Source: Ruminococcaceae bacterium UBA7127 (GTDB taxonomy: Bacteria > Bacillota > Clostridia > Oscillospirales > Acutalibacteraceae). Taken from it: a DNA stretch of 34,749 nt. The notes beneath the pieces are model-generated. The model did not search any database. It worked only from the letters and a program-made list of their open reading frames with translations, and had not been told where the DNA came from. This document shows positions 14,161 through 22,919 of this stretch, one piece after another (position 1 is the stretch's first letter; each line of letters opens with the position of its first letter). A program made the translations under genes and the position numbers. The stretch is from contig DKXL01000024.1 in assembly GCA_002493005.1 (NCBI GenBank), positions 1 through 34,749 of the forward strand, written 5' to 3'.

Positions 14161-15549
14161 TTATTTGTTTTGAATGTACTCGTCAATGGCTGCTGCGGCT
14201 GTTTTACCTGCACCCATTGCCAAAATTACAGTAGCCGCACCGGTTACTGCGTCGCCGCCTGCGAACACACCCTCACGAGATGTAAGTCCGTTTTCGTCAG
14301 CGATAATTCCGCCCCATTTTTGGGTTTCAAGTCCTTTGGTGGTTGACTTGATGAGCGGATTAGGAGAAGTGCCGATTGCAATTACAACTGCATCAACGTC
14401 AAGCACAAACTCACTGCCCGGGATTTCAACCGGTCTGCGTCTGCCGCTTGCGTCAGGCTCGCCAAGCTCCATTTTAATGCACTTCATACCTGTTACAAAT
14501 TCATCTTCGTTGCCGAGAATTTCAACAGGGTTGTTGAGAAGTTTGAAGATAATTCCCTCTTCCTTAGCGTGTTCAACCTCTTCTTTACGTGCAGGGAGCT
14601 CCTCTTCACTTCTTCTGTATACAATGTAAACCTCTTCTGCGCCAAGACGCATTGCACATCTGGCTGCATCCATTGCTACGTTACCGCCGCCTACTACTGC
14701 AACCTTTTTTGCGTGCATAATAGGTGTTGTAGAATCGTCCTTGTAAGCCTTCATAAGATTGGTTCTTGTGAGGAACTCATTTGCCGAGTAAACACCGCAA
14801 AGGTTTTCACCCGGAATGTTCATAAAGCGCGGCAGACCTGCGCCTGAGCCGATGAACACTGACTCAAAGCCGTATTCATCCATAAGCTCGTCAATCGAGA
14901 TAACTCTGCCGATAACCATATTGGTTTCAACCTTAACGCCAAGCTGCTTGAGTGTGTCAACTTCTTTTTGAACAATAGACTTTGGAAGTCTGAACTCAGG
15001 AATACCATAAACAAGCACGCCGCCTGCAAGGTGAAGTGCCTCAAATACGGTAACGTCGTAGCCCTTTTTGGCAAGATCGCCTGCACAGGTAAGACCGGCA
15101 GGACCCGAACCTATGATTGCAACCTTATGACCGTTTGACTGCGGTTTGTTTACAGTTGCGTTTTCCTGTGCATTGTGCCAGTCAGCAACAAATCTTTCAA
15201 GTCTGCCAATGCCGACAGGTTCGGTCTTGATGCCTCTTACGCATTTTGATTCGCACTGGGTTTCCTGAGGACAAACACGTCCGCAAACAGCAGGAAGTGA
15301 GCTTGACTGAGATATAACGTCATAAGCAGCCGCAAAGTTTCCGTTTGCAACTTCTTTGATAAAGTCAGGAATAGCAATGTGCACCGGACAAGCGTTTACA
15401 CACGGCTTGTTTTTGCAGTTGAGGCAGCGCTGAGCCTCTTCTATGGCAACCTCCTCGGTGTAGCCTGTAGCTACTTCAAGAAAGTTTTTGTTTCTTACAT
15501 TTGGATCTTGGGTTGGCATCGGCGCCTTTTTTGGTGACATATTAGGCAT
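14161..15549 (-). CDS. nfnB: NfnB, NADPH-binding subunit of NADH-dependent ferredoxin:NADP+ oxidoreductase
   Basis: This 462-residue protein has the glutamate-synthase small-subunit fold used by NfnB. With NfnA it couples reduced ferredoxin and NADH to the reduction of NADP+ by electron bifurcation. Eight N-terminal cysteines bind two [4Fe-4S] clusters: C42, C45, C50, C54 and C89, C93, C99, C103. An FAD fold (VAIIGSGPAGLTCAG) and an NADPH fold (VAVVGGGNVAMDAAR) follow, then the FAD-contact GVFAGGDAVTGAATVI. I chose the ATG at 15549, 1 bp after the nfnA stop, because AAGGAGG lies 9 bp before it. Without nfnA next to it, it could be read as GltD, but no large glutamate synthase gene is present. 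Confidence 0.93.
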   Translation of the reverse strand: MPNMSPKKAPMPTQDPNVRNKNFLEVATGYTEEVAIEEAQRCLNCKNKPCVNACPVHIAIPDFIKEVANGNFAAAYDVISQSSSLPAVCGRVCPQETQCESKCVRGIKTEPVGIGRLERFVADWHNAQENATVNKPQSNGHKVAIIGSGPAGLTCAGDLAKKGYDVTVFEALHLAGGVLVYGIPEFRLPKSIVQKEVDTLKQLGVKVETNMVIGRVISIDELMDEYGFESVFIGSGAGLPRFMNIPGENLCGVYSANEFLTRTNLMKAYKDDSTTPIMHAKKVAVVGGGNVAMDAARCAMRLGAEEVYIVYRRSEEELPARKEEVEHAKEEGIIFKLLNNPVEILGNEDEFVTGMKCIKMELGEPDASGRRRPVEIPGSEFVLDVDAVVIAIGTSPNPLIKSTTKGLETQKWGGIIADENGLTSREGVFAGGDAVTGAATVILAMGAGKTAAAAIDEYIQNK

Positions 15550-15550
15550 C

Positions 15551-16393
15551 TTACTCAACCTCCTTTTTAAATAGATTGCAGGTTTCTTCATAAGCGTGAC
15601 GTTCAAATGGTTTGTACATTGCGCCGCGCTTCATAGCCTCGTCAAAATCAACCTTAAAGCCGTCAAAGTCAGGTCCGTCAACGCAGGCAAACTTTGTTTG
15701 ACCGTCAACAGTCAAACGACAGCCGCCGCACATTCCTGTGCCGTCAATCATAATGGGATTCATAGATACAGTTGTCGGAATGTTGTACGGTTTTGTTGTC
15801 TTGACAACAAACTTCATCATAATCAGCGGACCGATTGTAATAACCATATCATAGTTTTCGCCGTCTTTAATCAGCTTTTCCAGCGGAGCGGTAACAACGC
15901 CCTTTTCACCGTAAGAGCCGTCGTCGGTCATCATAAAGAACTTGTCTGAGCAAGCCTTGAACTCGTCCTCAAGAATAACAAGGTCTTTGTTTCTGAAACC
16001 GATAATCGAGTGAACCTCACAGCCGATTTCGTGGAGCTTTTGAGCAACAGGAAGTGCAATAGCACAACCAACGCCGCCGCCCACAACGCAAACCTTTTTG
16101 AGTCCGTCGGTGTGAGTAGGTACACCCAAAGGTCCGACAAAGTCCTGTATATAGTCGCCTTCGTTAAGGTGATTAAGTTTTTCGGTTGTAGCTCCTACAA
16201 TCTGGAATATAATGCGCACGGTTCCGGCTGTTCTGTCGTAGCCTGCGACTGTAAGCGGAATACGCTCGCCGTTCTCGTCAACTCTGAGAATAATAAACTG
16301 ACCCGGTTCAGCCTTTTTTGCAATAAGCGGAGCGTCAACCTCCATAAGGGTGACAGTGGGGTTAAGAGATTTTTTCTTTACTATTTTATACAT
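15551..16393 (-). CDS. nfnA: NfnA, NADH-binding subunit of NADH-dependent ferredoxin:NADP+ oxidoreductase
   Basis: This 280-residue protein resembles dihydroorotate dehydrogenase electron-transfer subunits and is the small Nfn subunit. It has an FAD-binding N-terminal domain (GQFIILRV, then RIPLTVAGYD), an NAD(H)-binding middle (VCVVGGGVGCAIALP near residues 101-115) and a C-terminal [2Fe-2S] site with C222, C225 and C237, preceded by D217 (IDGTGMCGGC). An Asp plus three Cys is the known ligand set of Nfn. GAAAGGAAA precedes the ATG. It has its own promoter at 16467-16495 and overlaps its partner's ribosome site. Confidence 0.93.
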   Translation of the reverse strand: MYKIVKKKSLNPTVTLMEVDAPLIAKKAEPGQFIILRVDENGERIPLTVAGYDRTAGTVRIIFQIVGATTEKLNHLNEGDYIQDFVGPLGVPTHTDGLKKVCVVGGGVGCAIALPVAQKLHEIGCEVHSIIGFRNKDLVILEDEFKACSDKFFMMTDDGSYGEKGVVTAPLEKLIKDGENYDMVITIGPLIMMKFVVKTTKPYNIPTTVSMNPIMIDGTGMCGGCRLTVDGQTKFACVDGPDFDGFKVDFDEAMKRGAMYKPFERHAYEETCNLFKKEVE

Positions 16394-16466
16394 TTCTCTT
16401 TTCCTTTCGTAATAAATTCACACAAATATTTAAAAAATAACAAATCAGTTATATGGCCTATTTTTC

Positions 16467-16495
16467 ATTTTACCACATATTATGCATTGTTTCAA
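16467..16495 (-). promoter_or_regulatory. Promoter of nfnAB
   Basis: On the minus strand TTGAAA (16495-16490) and TAAAAT (16472-16467) are 17 bp apart, about 75 bp before nfnA. It lies 11 bp inside the edge of the repeat element at 16506, so the two do not overlap. Confidence 0.7.
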
Positions 16496-16505
16496 GATTT
16501 TTAGC

Positions 16506-16644
16506 TTCGGGTATATTAGTCGCACCATAGTTTAACGTCGGTATCCCGGTGCAAACATTTTTCTAAATCTAACGCAGGAATCCCTTTTCTTCGTTATAAT
16601 TTCGGGCACAAAAGGCGATTTCATAATAAACCTATCTACTCGAA
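16506..16644 (+). repeat. Full-length 139-bp intergenic element
   Basis: The element starts TTCGGGTA and ends TACTCGAA, the same two ends as the 12053-12193 copy but in reverse orientation. The reverse complement holds the 18-mer CCGGGATACCGACGTTAA and the block CCTTTTGTGCCCGAA. It fills most of the space between valS (stop at 16654) and nfnA. No GC hairpin is attached to this copy. No separate valS terminator is seen. Confidence 0.8.
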
Positions 16645-16653
16645 TTAAAAATA

Positions 16654-19350
16654 TTAATTGTTAATTGCCTTTATGGCGGCCTCTATAAGCGCAATTTGCT
16701 CTCTTTCCTTTGCAGCCTGTCCCTTAACCTTTTCAATTACAGCCGCAGGAGCTTTGGCAACAAAGCCTTGATTATTGAGCTTACCCTCACTTTGTGCAAG
16801 GCGCTTTTTAACCTGCTCAAGCTCTTTGTTAAGACGAGCAAGCTCTTTGTCCTTGTCAACAAGCTCCTCCATAGGAATGTAAATCTTGGCGTCAGCAGTA
16901 ACAACAGTTACTGCACCGTCAAGCTCAAAGCTTTCTGCAACTTCAACTTCACTTGCAGATGCAAGTTTAACAATGAACTGTGCGCCCTGCTCAAAGGTCT
17001 GTGGGAATTTCGTTGCAACATAAACCTTTGCTTTTCTTGACGGCGGAACATTCATCTCGGCTCTGCGATTGCGGATTGCACGAATTGCCTCCATAACTCT
17101 CTGCATTTCAAGAACTGCCTCTGGGAAGTCAAGCTCAGCGCAGTATTCGGGATATTTTGCAAGCATTATGGTTTCGCCTTCGTGAGGAAGCGTCTGCCAG
17201 ATTTCTTCTGTGATAAACGGCATAAACGGATGCAAAAGTCTTAAAATTCCGTCGAGTACATACAACAGAACCTGTCGTGCATTCTGTGCGCTTTCGCCCT
17301 CACCCGTAAGTCTTGCCTTTGCAAGCTCAATGTACCAGTCGCAGTAACAGTCCCAAATGAACTCATAAAGCTTTTGAACTGCAATACCAAGCTCAAATTT
17401 TTCAAGGTTTTCGTTAACCTCTTTTGCAACGGTATTGAGTGTTGAAACAATCCATTTATCCTCGGTTGTGAGGGTGTCGGGGAGCTTGCAGGGAACATCA
17501 TAGTCGTCAATATTCATATGAACATAACGGGACGCATTCCACAGCTTGTTTGCAAAGTTTGAGCAAGCCTCAACACGTTTGTCGGAGTAGCGCATATCGT
17601 TGCCGGGCGAATTGCCTGTTGCAAGGAAAAATCTAAGCGCGTCTGCACCGTACTGAGCAATAACCTCAAGCGGGTCAATGCCGTTGCCCAGTGATTTTGA
17701 CATCTTTACACCGTTTTCGTCACGAACAATGCCGTGCATAAATACGGTATCAAACGGCGGCATATCTGTGTGTTCACAAGCTGAGAAAATCATTCTTGCT
17801 ACCCAGAAGAAAATAATGTCGTAGCCCGTTACAAGTGTATTTGTAGGATAAAAATATTCAAGCTCAGGGGTCTTGTCTGGCCAGCCGAGTGTTGAGAACG
17901 GCCAGAGTGCCGAGCTGAACCATGTGTCGAGAGTATCTTCGTCCTGATGAACGTGAGTGCTTCCGCACTTTGAGCAGGTGTGAACGTCCTCTTTTGATAC
18001 GGTTATCTCACCGCAGTCGTCGCAGTACCAGGCAGGGATTCTGTGACCCCACCATAGCTGACGTGAAATACACCAGTCCTTAATATTTTCCATCCAGTGG
18101 AAGTAAACCTTTTCAAATCGTTCGGGAATAAACTTTGTTTTGCCGTTCTTTACGCAGTCAATGGCAGGCTTTGCAAGCGGAGCCATTTTAACAAACCACT
18201 GTTTTGAAACCATAGGCTCAATCGTGGTGTGACAGCGGTAGCAGGTGCCGACGTCGTGGGTCAGATCCTCAACCTCTTTGAGAGCGCCGATAGCTTCAAG
18301 GTCAGCAAGAATAGCCTTTCTTGCCTCGGCAGTTGTCATTCCTGCATATTTGCCGCAGTCAAGCACCTCAGGCTCGTTTTCTGCAAGCTGTCCTTTTGCC
18401 TTAAGCTCGTTATATTCTTCAACATCTTTGGCACCTGTCATATGACCGTCATATGTAAAGCAACGCACAATCGGGAGATTGCAGCGCTGACCAACCTCAA
18501 AGTCGTTAGGGTCATGAGCAGGAGTAATCTTAACAACACCGGTACCTTTTTCCATATCGGCGTGTTCGTCGCACACAATAGGAATTTCTTTATTTAGAAG
18601 TGGCAAAATCGCATGACATCCGTGCAGGTGCTTGTATCGTTCATCTGCTTCGTTGATTGCAACAGCGGTATCGCCGAGCATAGTTTCGGGACGTGTAGTT
18701 GCAATTTCAAGATATTCGCCTGTTTCTTTAACCTGGTACAGCAAATGCCAGAAGTGACCGTTTTGCTCCTTGTACTCAACCTCAGCATCGGAAATTGAAG
18801 TACAGCAGTGAGGACACCAGTTTACCATTCTGTTGCCGCGGTATATTTTGCTCTCGTTATAAAGTCGTACAAAAACTTCTTTGACTGCTTTTGAACAGCC
18901 CTCATCCATTGTAAAGCGTTCACGCTCCCAGTCACAGCTTGATCCGAGCTTGCGAAGCTGGCTTGTAATTCTTCCGCCGTATTCCTTTTTCCAGTCCCAC
19001 GCACGTTCAAGGAATTTTTCACGTCCCAAATCCTCTTTGGTAACACCTTCTTTACGCATAGCTTCAACGATTTTTGCTTCGGTTGCGATTGAAGCGTGGT
19101 CAGTGCCCGGGAGCCAAAGCGCACTGTAGCCCTGCATTCTTCTCCAGCGAATTAAAATATCCTGCAAGGTTTCGTCAAGTGCATGTCCCATATGCAGCTG
19201 ACCTGTAATATTTGGCGGCGGCATAACGATAGTGTAGGGCTTTTTGTCCTTATCAACTTCGGCATGAAAATAATTGCCTTTAATCCAAAAGTCATAAATT
19301 TTGTCCTCAACCTCTGAAGGATTGTAGGACTTAGCAAGTTCTTTTGCCAT
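16654..19350 (-). CDS. valS: Valyl-tRNA synthetase ValS
   Basis: This 898-residue class I synthetase charges tRNA(Val). It has the HIGH-type motif HMGH (residues 53-56, in PPPNITGQLHMGHALDE), the KMSKS motif in GVKMSKSLGNGIDP, the editing-domain segment ATTRPETMLGDTAV, and a C-terminal coiled coil (LARLNKELEQVKKRLAQSE), all standard for ValS. Paired cysteines (CDDCGE, CSKCGS) suggest a zinc site. The ATG at 19350 is chosen because AGGAG precedes it by about 7 bp; a TTG and an ATG lie up to 15 bp upstream in frame. I see no T-box leader in the 65 bp between promoter and start. Confidence 0.97.
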   Translation of the reverse strand: MAKELAKSYNPSEVEDKIYDFWIKGNYFHAEVDKDKKPYTIVMPPPNITGQLHMGHALDETLQDILIRWRRMQGYSALWLPGTDHASIATEAKIVEAMRKEGVTKEDLGREKFLERAWDWKKEYGGRITSQLRKLGSSCDWERERFTMDEGCSKAVKEVFVRLYNESKIYRGNRMVNWCPHCCTSISDAEVEYKEQNGHFWHLLYQVKETGEYLEIATTRPETMLGDTAVAINEADERYKHLHGCHAILPLLNKEIPIVCDEHADMEKGTGVVKITPAHDPNDFEVGQRCNLPIVRCFTYDGHMTGAKDVEEYNELKAKGQLAENEPEVLDCGKYAGMTTAEARKAILADLEAIGALKEVEDLTHDVGTCYRCHTTIEPMVSKQWFVKMAPLAKPAIDCVKNGKTKFIPERFEKVYFHWMENIKDWCISRQLWWGHRIPAWYCDDCGEITVSKEDVHTCSKCGSTHVHQDEDTLDTWFSSALWPFSTLGWPDKTPELEYFYPTNTLVTGYDIIFFWVARMIFSACEHTDMPPFDTVFMHGIVRDENGVKMSKSLGNGIDPLEVIAQYGADALRFFLATGNSPGNDMRYSDKRVEACSNFANKLWNASRYVHMNIDDYDVPCKLPDTLTTEDKWIVSTLNTVAKEVNENLEKFELGIAVQKLYEFIWDCYCDWYIELAKARLTGEGESAQNARQVLLYVLDGILRLLHPFMPFITEEIWQTLPHEGETIMLAKYPEYCAELDFPEAVLEMQRVMEAIRAIRNRRAEMNVPPSRKAKVYVATKFPQTFEQGAQFIVKLASASEVEVAESFELDGAVTVVTADAKIYIPMEELVDKDKELARLNKELEQVKKRLAQSEGKLNNQGFVAKAPAAVIEKVKGQAAKEREQIALIEAAIKAINN

Positions 19351-19415
19351 ATACATTCTCCTCAAAATTTCAATTAAAATTCAATTACCCGATAATTAAT
19401 CCGATATACTTTTAT

Positions 19416-19444
19416 ATTATCTCATTTTAGAGTAAATTTGTCAA
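19416..19444 (-). promoter_or_regulatory. Promoter of valS
   Basis: On the minus strand TTGACA (19444-19439) and GATAAT (19421-19416) are 17 bp apart, close to the housekeeping consensus. The leader to valS is about 60 nt, too short for a T-box. Confidence 0.75.
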
Positions 19445-19491
19445 TTATCAGCATATAAAATTATCATATAAATTGTCGCATAATATTTTGT

Positions 19492-19520
19492 TTGACTAAG
19501 GCGATAGTAAATGGTAGAAT
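19492..19520 (+). promoter_or_regulatory. Promoter of the small lipoprotein gene
   Basis: TTGACT (19492-19497) and TAGAAT (19515-19520) are 17 bp apart. This promoter diverges from the valS promoter. Confidence 0.6.
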
Positions 19521-19592
19521 ATAATCAGAAAATGTGAATTTATGCCGAATGTTTTTGTGACAGCATTTGGTGTTATGAGGGCGGTAGGAAAT

Positions 19593-19979
19593 ATGATTAA
19601 AAAGATTGCTGCATTGCTTATGGGTGCAACTATGACTTTGTGTAGCTTTGCGGGCTGCGGCGGCAGTGATAACTCCGAGATAGTGGGGGAGTGGGTGCCG
19701 TCTACGGTGGCACTCAACGGTGAAACAGTAAAGTACAGTGAGCTTGACATCGATGCTTCTCAGTTTGGATTTGTGTTTGAGCAGGGCGGCAAGTGTGACG
19801 CTACCCTTGCAGGCATCAGCGGCAGCGGCAGCTATACATTTAACGGTACATCTGTTGACGTTGAGGTGAACAATGAGGTTAAGAAACTTGACTACGATAA
19901 AGGCGTGCTTACGCTTGTGCTTGATTACGGCAGTGAAACAACAACGTTTACATTTACAAAAGCAACAAGCAATAAATAA
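19593..19979 (+). CDS. Small lipoprotein with lipocalin-like beta domain, unknown function
   Basis: This protein of about 128 residues has a lipoprotein signal (MIKKIAALLMGATMTLCSFAGCGG), with the lipidated cysteine at residue 22. The mature part starts EIVGEWVPSTVALNGETVKYSEL and continues with alternating beta strands rich in G, T and V (GSGSYTFNGTSVDVEV, LTLVLDYGSETTTFTFTK). This is the style of small lipocalin-like or copper-resistance-like beta barrels. No binding site can be named. The start at 19593 is chosen for the signal peptide; earlier ATGs at 19542 and 19575 are in frame. It has its own promoter and terminator. Confidence 0.75.
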   Translation: MIKKIAALLMGATMTLCSFAGCGGSDNSEIVGEWVPSTVALNGETVKYSELDIDASQFGFVFEQGGKCDATLAGISGSGSYTFNGTSVDVEVNNEVKKLDYDKGVLTLVLDYGSETTTFTFTKATSNK

Positions 19980-20001
19980 ATATACCTTGATTTAAAATTA
20001 T

Positions 20002-20030
20002 GTCGGCGGAGGAATTCCGCCGACTTTTTT
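20002..20030 (+). terminator. Rho-independent terminator after the lipoprotein gene
   Basis: A 9-bp GC-rich stem (GTCGGCGGA / TCCGCCGAC) with a 5-nt loop is followed by TTTTTT. It lies 22 bp after the stop codon. Confidence 0.88.
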
Positions 20031-20176
20031 ACAATTTACAATTAAAAATGTACAATGTACAATTTCGGCACTGTAGAGGCGACCATTGGTCGCCTGAGAT
20101 GGATATTATTGTCGGGCAACTGACGTATTAAATACATCACGCTATCTGCTCGAAAATGGATGCAACGTCACGTTGC
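20031..20176 (+). repeat. Compound intergenic repeat block
   Basis: ACAATTTACAATT runs lead into the 19-nt perfect palindrome AGGCGACCATTGGTCGCCT (20077-20095), then a 43-bp unit TCGGGCA...CTCGAA (20112-20154), and the hairpin GCAACGT-C-ACGTTGC (20162-20176). The 43-bp unit matches the reverse complement of 13642-13684 over most of its length. The hairpin has AA/TT where the other copies have GG/CC, so both arms changed together. Confidence 0.72.
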
Positions 20177-20190
20177 TGTCACGCCGCAGT

Positions 20191-20751
20191 TTACACAAGG
20201 TATTGCCCGATTTGAGCGATAGCGTTTGACGAGCAAAGCTCACGGCCGTTTTCTTTTACTCGGGCGGCATCAGCTTTGTTGCCGACCTTTTTGCCAAATT
20301 CCGACAAAACTATCCGCAATCTGCGCGGTATAGACGGATAGTCAAAAATCAAATAATATTTGTCATTATAAACATAGGCACGGTTTTTGTTACAGCACAC
20401 ATTTTGTCTGTAAAGCTGTTCAATTGCGTTGAGAAAATTTGTGCCGTTGCCAAGAGAATAGCACCTGCACTCCCTCGGATTTTTTATTTTATAGGTGCGA
20501 GTGCGATGTTTTTCGTCAACAGTAATTAATATATAGCAGCCGCCCTCAAGATAAAGCGTTTCAAGCTTAACGCTTTTTCCCTTGGTTTCAATTCCTGATT
20601 TTATGCAGGCAAGCTGCATAATGCGCATTAAGATTTTGCGGCAGTGAATGTCGTTGAGGCTAAGCGTTTTGTAGTCAAGGCGATAATCCTCCATATCCTT
20701 TGTGCACAATACAATCAACACTCTGTTGTCGCTAAGTCTGTCTACTGTCAA
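20191..20751 (-). CDS. MecA-like adaptor protein
   Basis: This 186-residue protein resembles MecA, which delivers substrates to the ClpC unfoldase and is best known from competence control in Bacillus. The N-terminus (MTVDRLSDNRVLIVLCTKDMEDYRLDYK) matches the MecA start pattern of a short beta strand, then a D/E-rich helix that binds targets. The C-terminal part (FLNAIEQLYRQ, YNDKYYLIFDY, LSEFGKK, SSNAIAQIGQYL) follows the ClpC-binding domain pattern. The start is TTG at 20751, supported by AAGGAGG with 7-9 bp spacing; the nearby ATG gives an immediate stop. It lies alone, divergent from the glycosidase gene. The substrate is unknown. Confidence 0.75.
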   Translation of the reverse strand: MTVDRLSDNRVLIVLCTKDMEDYRLDYKTLSLNDIHCRKILMRIMQLACIKSGIETKGKSVKLETLYLEGGCYILITVDEKHRTRTYKIKNPRECRCYSLGNGTNFLNAIEQLYRQNVCCNKNRAYVYNDKYYLIFDYPSIPRRLRIVLSEFGKKVGNKADAARVKENGRELCSSNAIAQIGQYLV

Positions 20752-20868
20752 AGCATCTCCTCCTTAGACGGTCATATTATCATATTATGATGTTTATGCC
20801 TTATTTGCAAGTGAATATTAGTGGGAATTAAATCAACAAAAATTTGCTATAAAATAATATGATTGATA

Positions 20869-20897
20869 TTGTCAAGTTCAGGCAATAATGATAAAAT
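20869..20897 (+). promoter_or_regulatory. Possible promoter of the GH13 glycosidase gene
   Basis: TTGTCA (20869-20874) and TAAAAT (20892-20897) are 17 bp apart, about 50 bp before the glycosidase start. No clear CcpA (cre) operator is seen. Confidence 0.5.
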
Positions 20898-20947
20898 AAG
20901 GATAACATTAATCCTAATCAAAAATAAAAAAGAGAGGTTGATTATAT

Positions 20948-22477
20948 ATGCCAAAGTGGCTTAATGACGCAGTGTTCTATCAGATTTATCCGCAAAGCTT
21001 TTACGATTCCAACGGTGACGGAATCGGTGATATTAACGGAATTATTGAGAAGCTGGATTATGTAAAGGAACTGGGCTGCAACGCAATCTGGCTCAATCCG
21101 ATTTATGATTCGCCGTTTATGGACGCAGGTTATGATGTGCGTAACTACAAGTTGGTTGCTCCGAGATACGGCACTAATGATGATCTTGTAAGGCTTTTTG
21201 ACAAGGCTCACGAAAAGGGAATGAAAATTTTGCTTGACCTTGTTCCCGGTCACACATCAGACACTCATGAGTGGTTTCAAAAGGCAAAAAAAGCAGAAAA
21301 GAGCGAGGTGTCAAACCGCTACATTTTTACCGACAGTGTTTGGGAGGCTCCGCCGCAGTATAGGCTGATGTGCGGAATTTGTGAACGTGACGGCAACTAT
21401 CTTGTAAACTATTTCAGCTCACAGCCTGCGCTTAACTACGGCTTTGACAAGGTGACCCACCCCGATTGGCAGCTTCCGTGCGACCATCCCGACTGCCTTG
21501 CAACTGCCGAGGCGCTCAAGGATATTATGCGCTTTTGGCTGAGCAAGGGAGCAGACGGCTTTAGGGTTGATATGGCTGATTCACTTGTCAAAAATGATGA
21601 TGAAAAGTATGCAACAGCCAAAATTTGGCGTGGTGTGCGTGAAATGCTCGACAAGGAGTTTCCTGATGCCGCCCTTGTTGCAGAATGGTGTCACCCTCAG
21701 CGCGCAATTAATGATGCAGGCTTTCATATGGATTTTTACCTTGACCATCACGGCAACGGCTACAGCAAGCTGTTCCGTTATGATAAGTGGGGTGATAAGG
21801 CTGTGTTTAATCCCAACGGTAAAGGTGATTTAAAGTCGTTTGCCGACGAGTATTTGCCGCAGTATAAGCTTACAAAGAACAACGGCTACATCAGCTTTAT
21901 GACCAACAACCACGATATGCCGCGTATCAGCGCATATCACGACAAGCAGACAATTAAGCTTATCAACGCATTCATCTTTACAATGCCGGGCGTGCCGTTT
22001 CTCTATTACGGCGACGAAATCGGTATGAGGTATCAAAAGGGTTTGGTGAGCAAAGAGGGCGGTTTCAGTCGTACCGGTTCACGCACACCAATGCAGTGGA
22101 CAAGCAGCAAAAACCTTGGCTTTTCAACAAATGATGAAACTTACCTGCCTGTTGATGCTTCTGCTGATGCTCCAACGGTTGAAAATCAGAAAAACGACCC
22201 TGACAGCATTTATAGGGTTGTTACCGATTTAATTGCTCTGCGCCACAAGTATGATGATCTCAAGGGTAACGGCGAACTTGAATTTCTGTATGATGAAAAC
22301 AAAATTCCGTTTGCATACAAAAGAGGAAACCTTGTAATGTACTTCAATCCTCTCGGCACGCAATATGAGATGAACACACAGTACAGCGGCGAAACGGTTT
22401 ATAAAATCGGTGATGCAGAATTTGCTGACGGCAAAATCAAAATGCAGCCGCAGTCATTTGTAATGATAAAAATTTAA
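20948..22477 (+). CDS. GH13 alpha-glucosidase/alpha-amylase-family enzyme
   Basis: This 509-residue enzyme belongs to glycoside hydrolase family 13, which acts on alpha-glucosidic bonds of starch- or maltose-type sugars. The nucleophile is D208 (GFRVDMAD), the acid/base E246 (LVAEW) and the transition-state Asp D323 (TNNHD). It starts directly with the barrel (WLNDAVFYQIYPQSFYDSNGDGIGDINGI) and has no signal peptide, so it acts in the cytoplasm on imported oligosaccharides. Conserved region I reads DLVPGHTSD (residues 97-105), with G101 where most members have Asn. A short beta domain ends the protein. GAGAGG precedes the ATG. The exact substrate cannot be told. Confidence 0.9.
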   Translation: MPKWLNDAVFYQIYPQSFYDSNGDGIGDINGIIEKLDYVKELGCNAIWLNPIYDSPFMDAGYDVRNYKLVAPRYGTNDDLVRLFDKAHEKGMKILLDLVPGHTSDTHEWFQKAKKAEKSEVSNRYIFTDSVWEAPPQYRLMCGICERDGNYLVNYFSSQPALNYGFDKVTHPDWQLPCDHPDCLATAEALKDIMRFWLSKGADGFRVDMADSLVKNDDEKYATAKIWRGVREMLDKEFPDAALVAEWCHPQRAINDAGFHMDFYLDHHGNGYSKLFRYDKWGDKAVFNPNGKGDLKSFADEYLPQYKLTKNNGYISFMTNNHDMPRISAYHDKQTIKLINAFIFTMPGVPFLYYGDEIGMRYQKGLVSKEGGFSRTGSRTPMQWTSSKNLGFSTNDETYLPVDASADAPTVENQKNDPDSIYRVVTDLIALRHKYDDLKGNGELEFLYDENKIPFAYKRGNLVMYFNPLGTQYEMNTQYSGETVYKIGDAEFADGKIKMQPQSFVMIKI

Positions 22478-22497
22478 GTAAAATAAAAAAGGTTTTG

Positions 22498-22544
22498 ACC
22501 GAGCAGAATAGCGCCGCACTTTGCGTTGCTTCTGCTCGGTTTTT
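22498..22544 (+). terminator. Rho-independent terminator after the glycosidase gene
   Basis: An 11-bp stem (ACCGAGCAGAA / TTCTGCTCGGT) encloses a 21-nt loop with a small inner GCG/CGC pairing and is followed by TTTTT. It lies 20 bp after the stop codon. Confidence 0.85.
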
Positions 22545-22919
22545 GTTTTTATAAATAATTTTTTATTTTTCTTTAACAGTGCTTGACACGCAATTTATAC
22601 GATATGTAATTAGTTTTATATGAGTGAAATAAAAAATGATTTGTGTTGAAAAGACAATATACTATGTTTTTTAAAAAAATATCCTAAAAATCTGTTAACA
22701 GTCAGCAAAACGAAATAATCTTTTTAACACTTTCAACATAGTTATTAACATTTTTGTTGAATTAAAAGAAATATACAAGCTGTATAAATTCTTGTTGAGA
22801 ATTTTAATGTTTAGTTTTAATTCCTTTAAACAAATTCAAGTTATAAACAATTATTGTTTTGCATAATAGTTGTGTAAGAACTGATTTAATCGGCATTTAT
22901 TTGTCGGACGAGGTGGCAT
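22545..22919. other. Long AT-rich gap, no gene seen
   Basis: This 375-bp stretch is very AT-rich and has no credible open frame. A TTGACA at 22583-22588 could be a -35 box. Several TTAACA-type motifs occur near 22690-22760, but they are not DnaA boxes. The last 20 bp hold the GAGGTG ribosome site of the next gene. The length suggests a long leader or a decayed gene, but I cannot recognise either. Confidence 0.4.

Noticed and set aside
14161..15549. Reading nfnB as glutamate synthase small subunit GltD
   Set aside because: The adjacent upstream gene is the NfnA partner and there is no large glutamate synthase subunit. The pair is diagnostic for Nfn.
19366..19541. T-box riboswitch upstream of valS
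   Set aside because: The leader from the promoter at 19416-19444 is about 60 nt, and no T-box sequence or specifier-stem layout is seen.
22560..22919. Possible replication origin because of AT richness and TTAACA motifs
   Set aside because: No true DnaA boxes (TTATCCACA type), and no dnaA, dnaN or gidA near.
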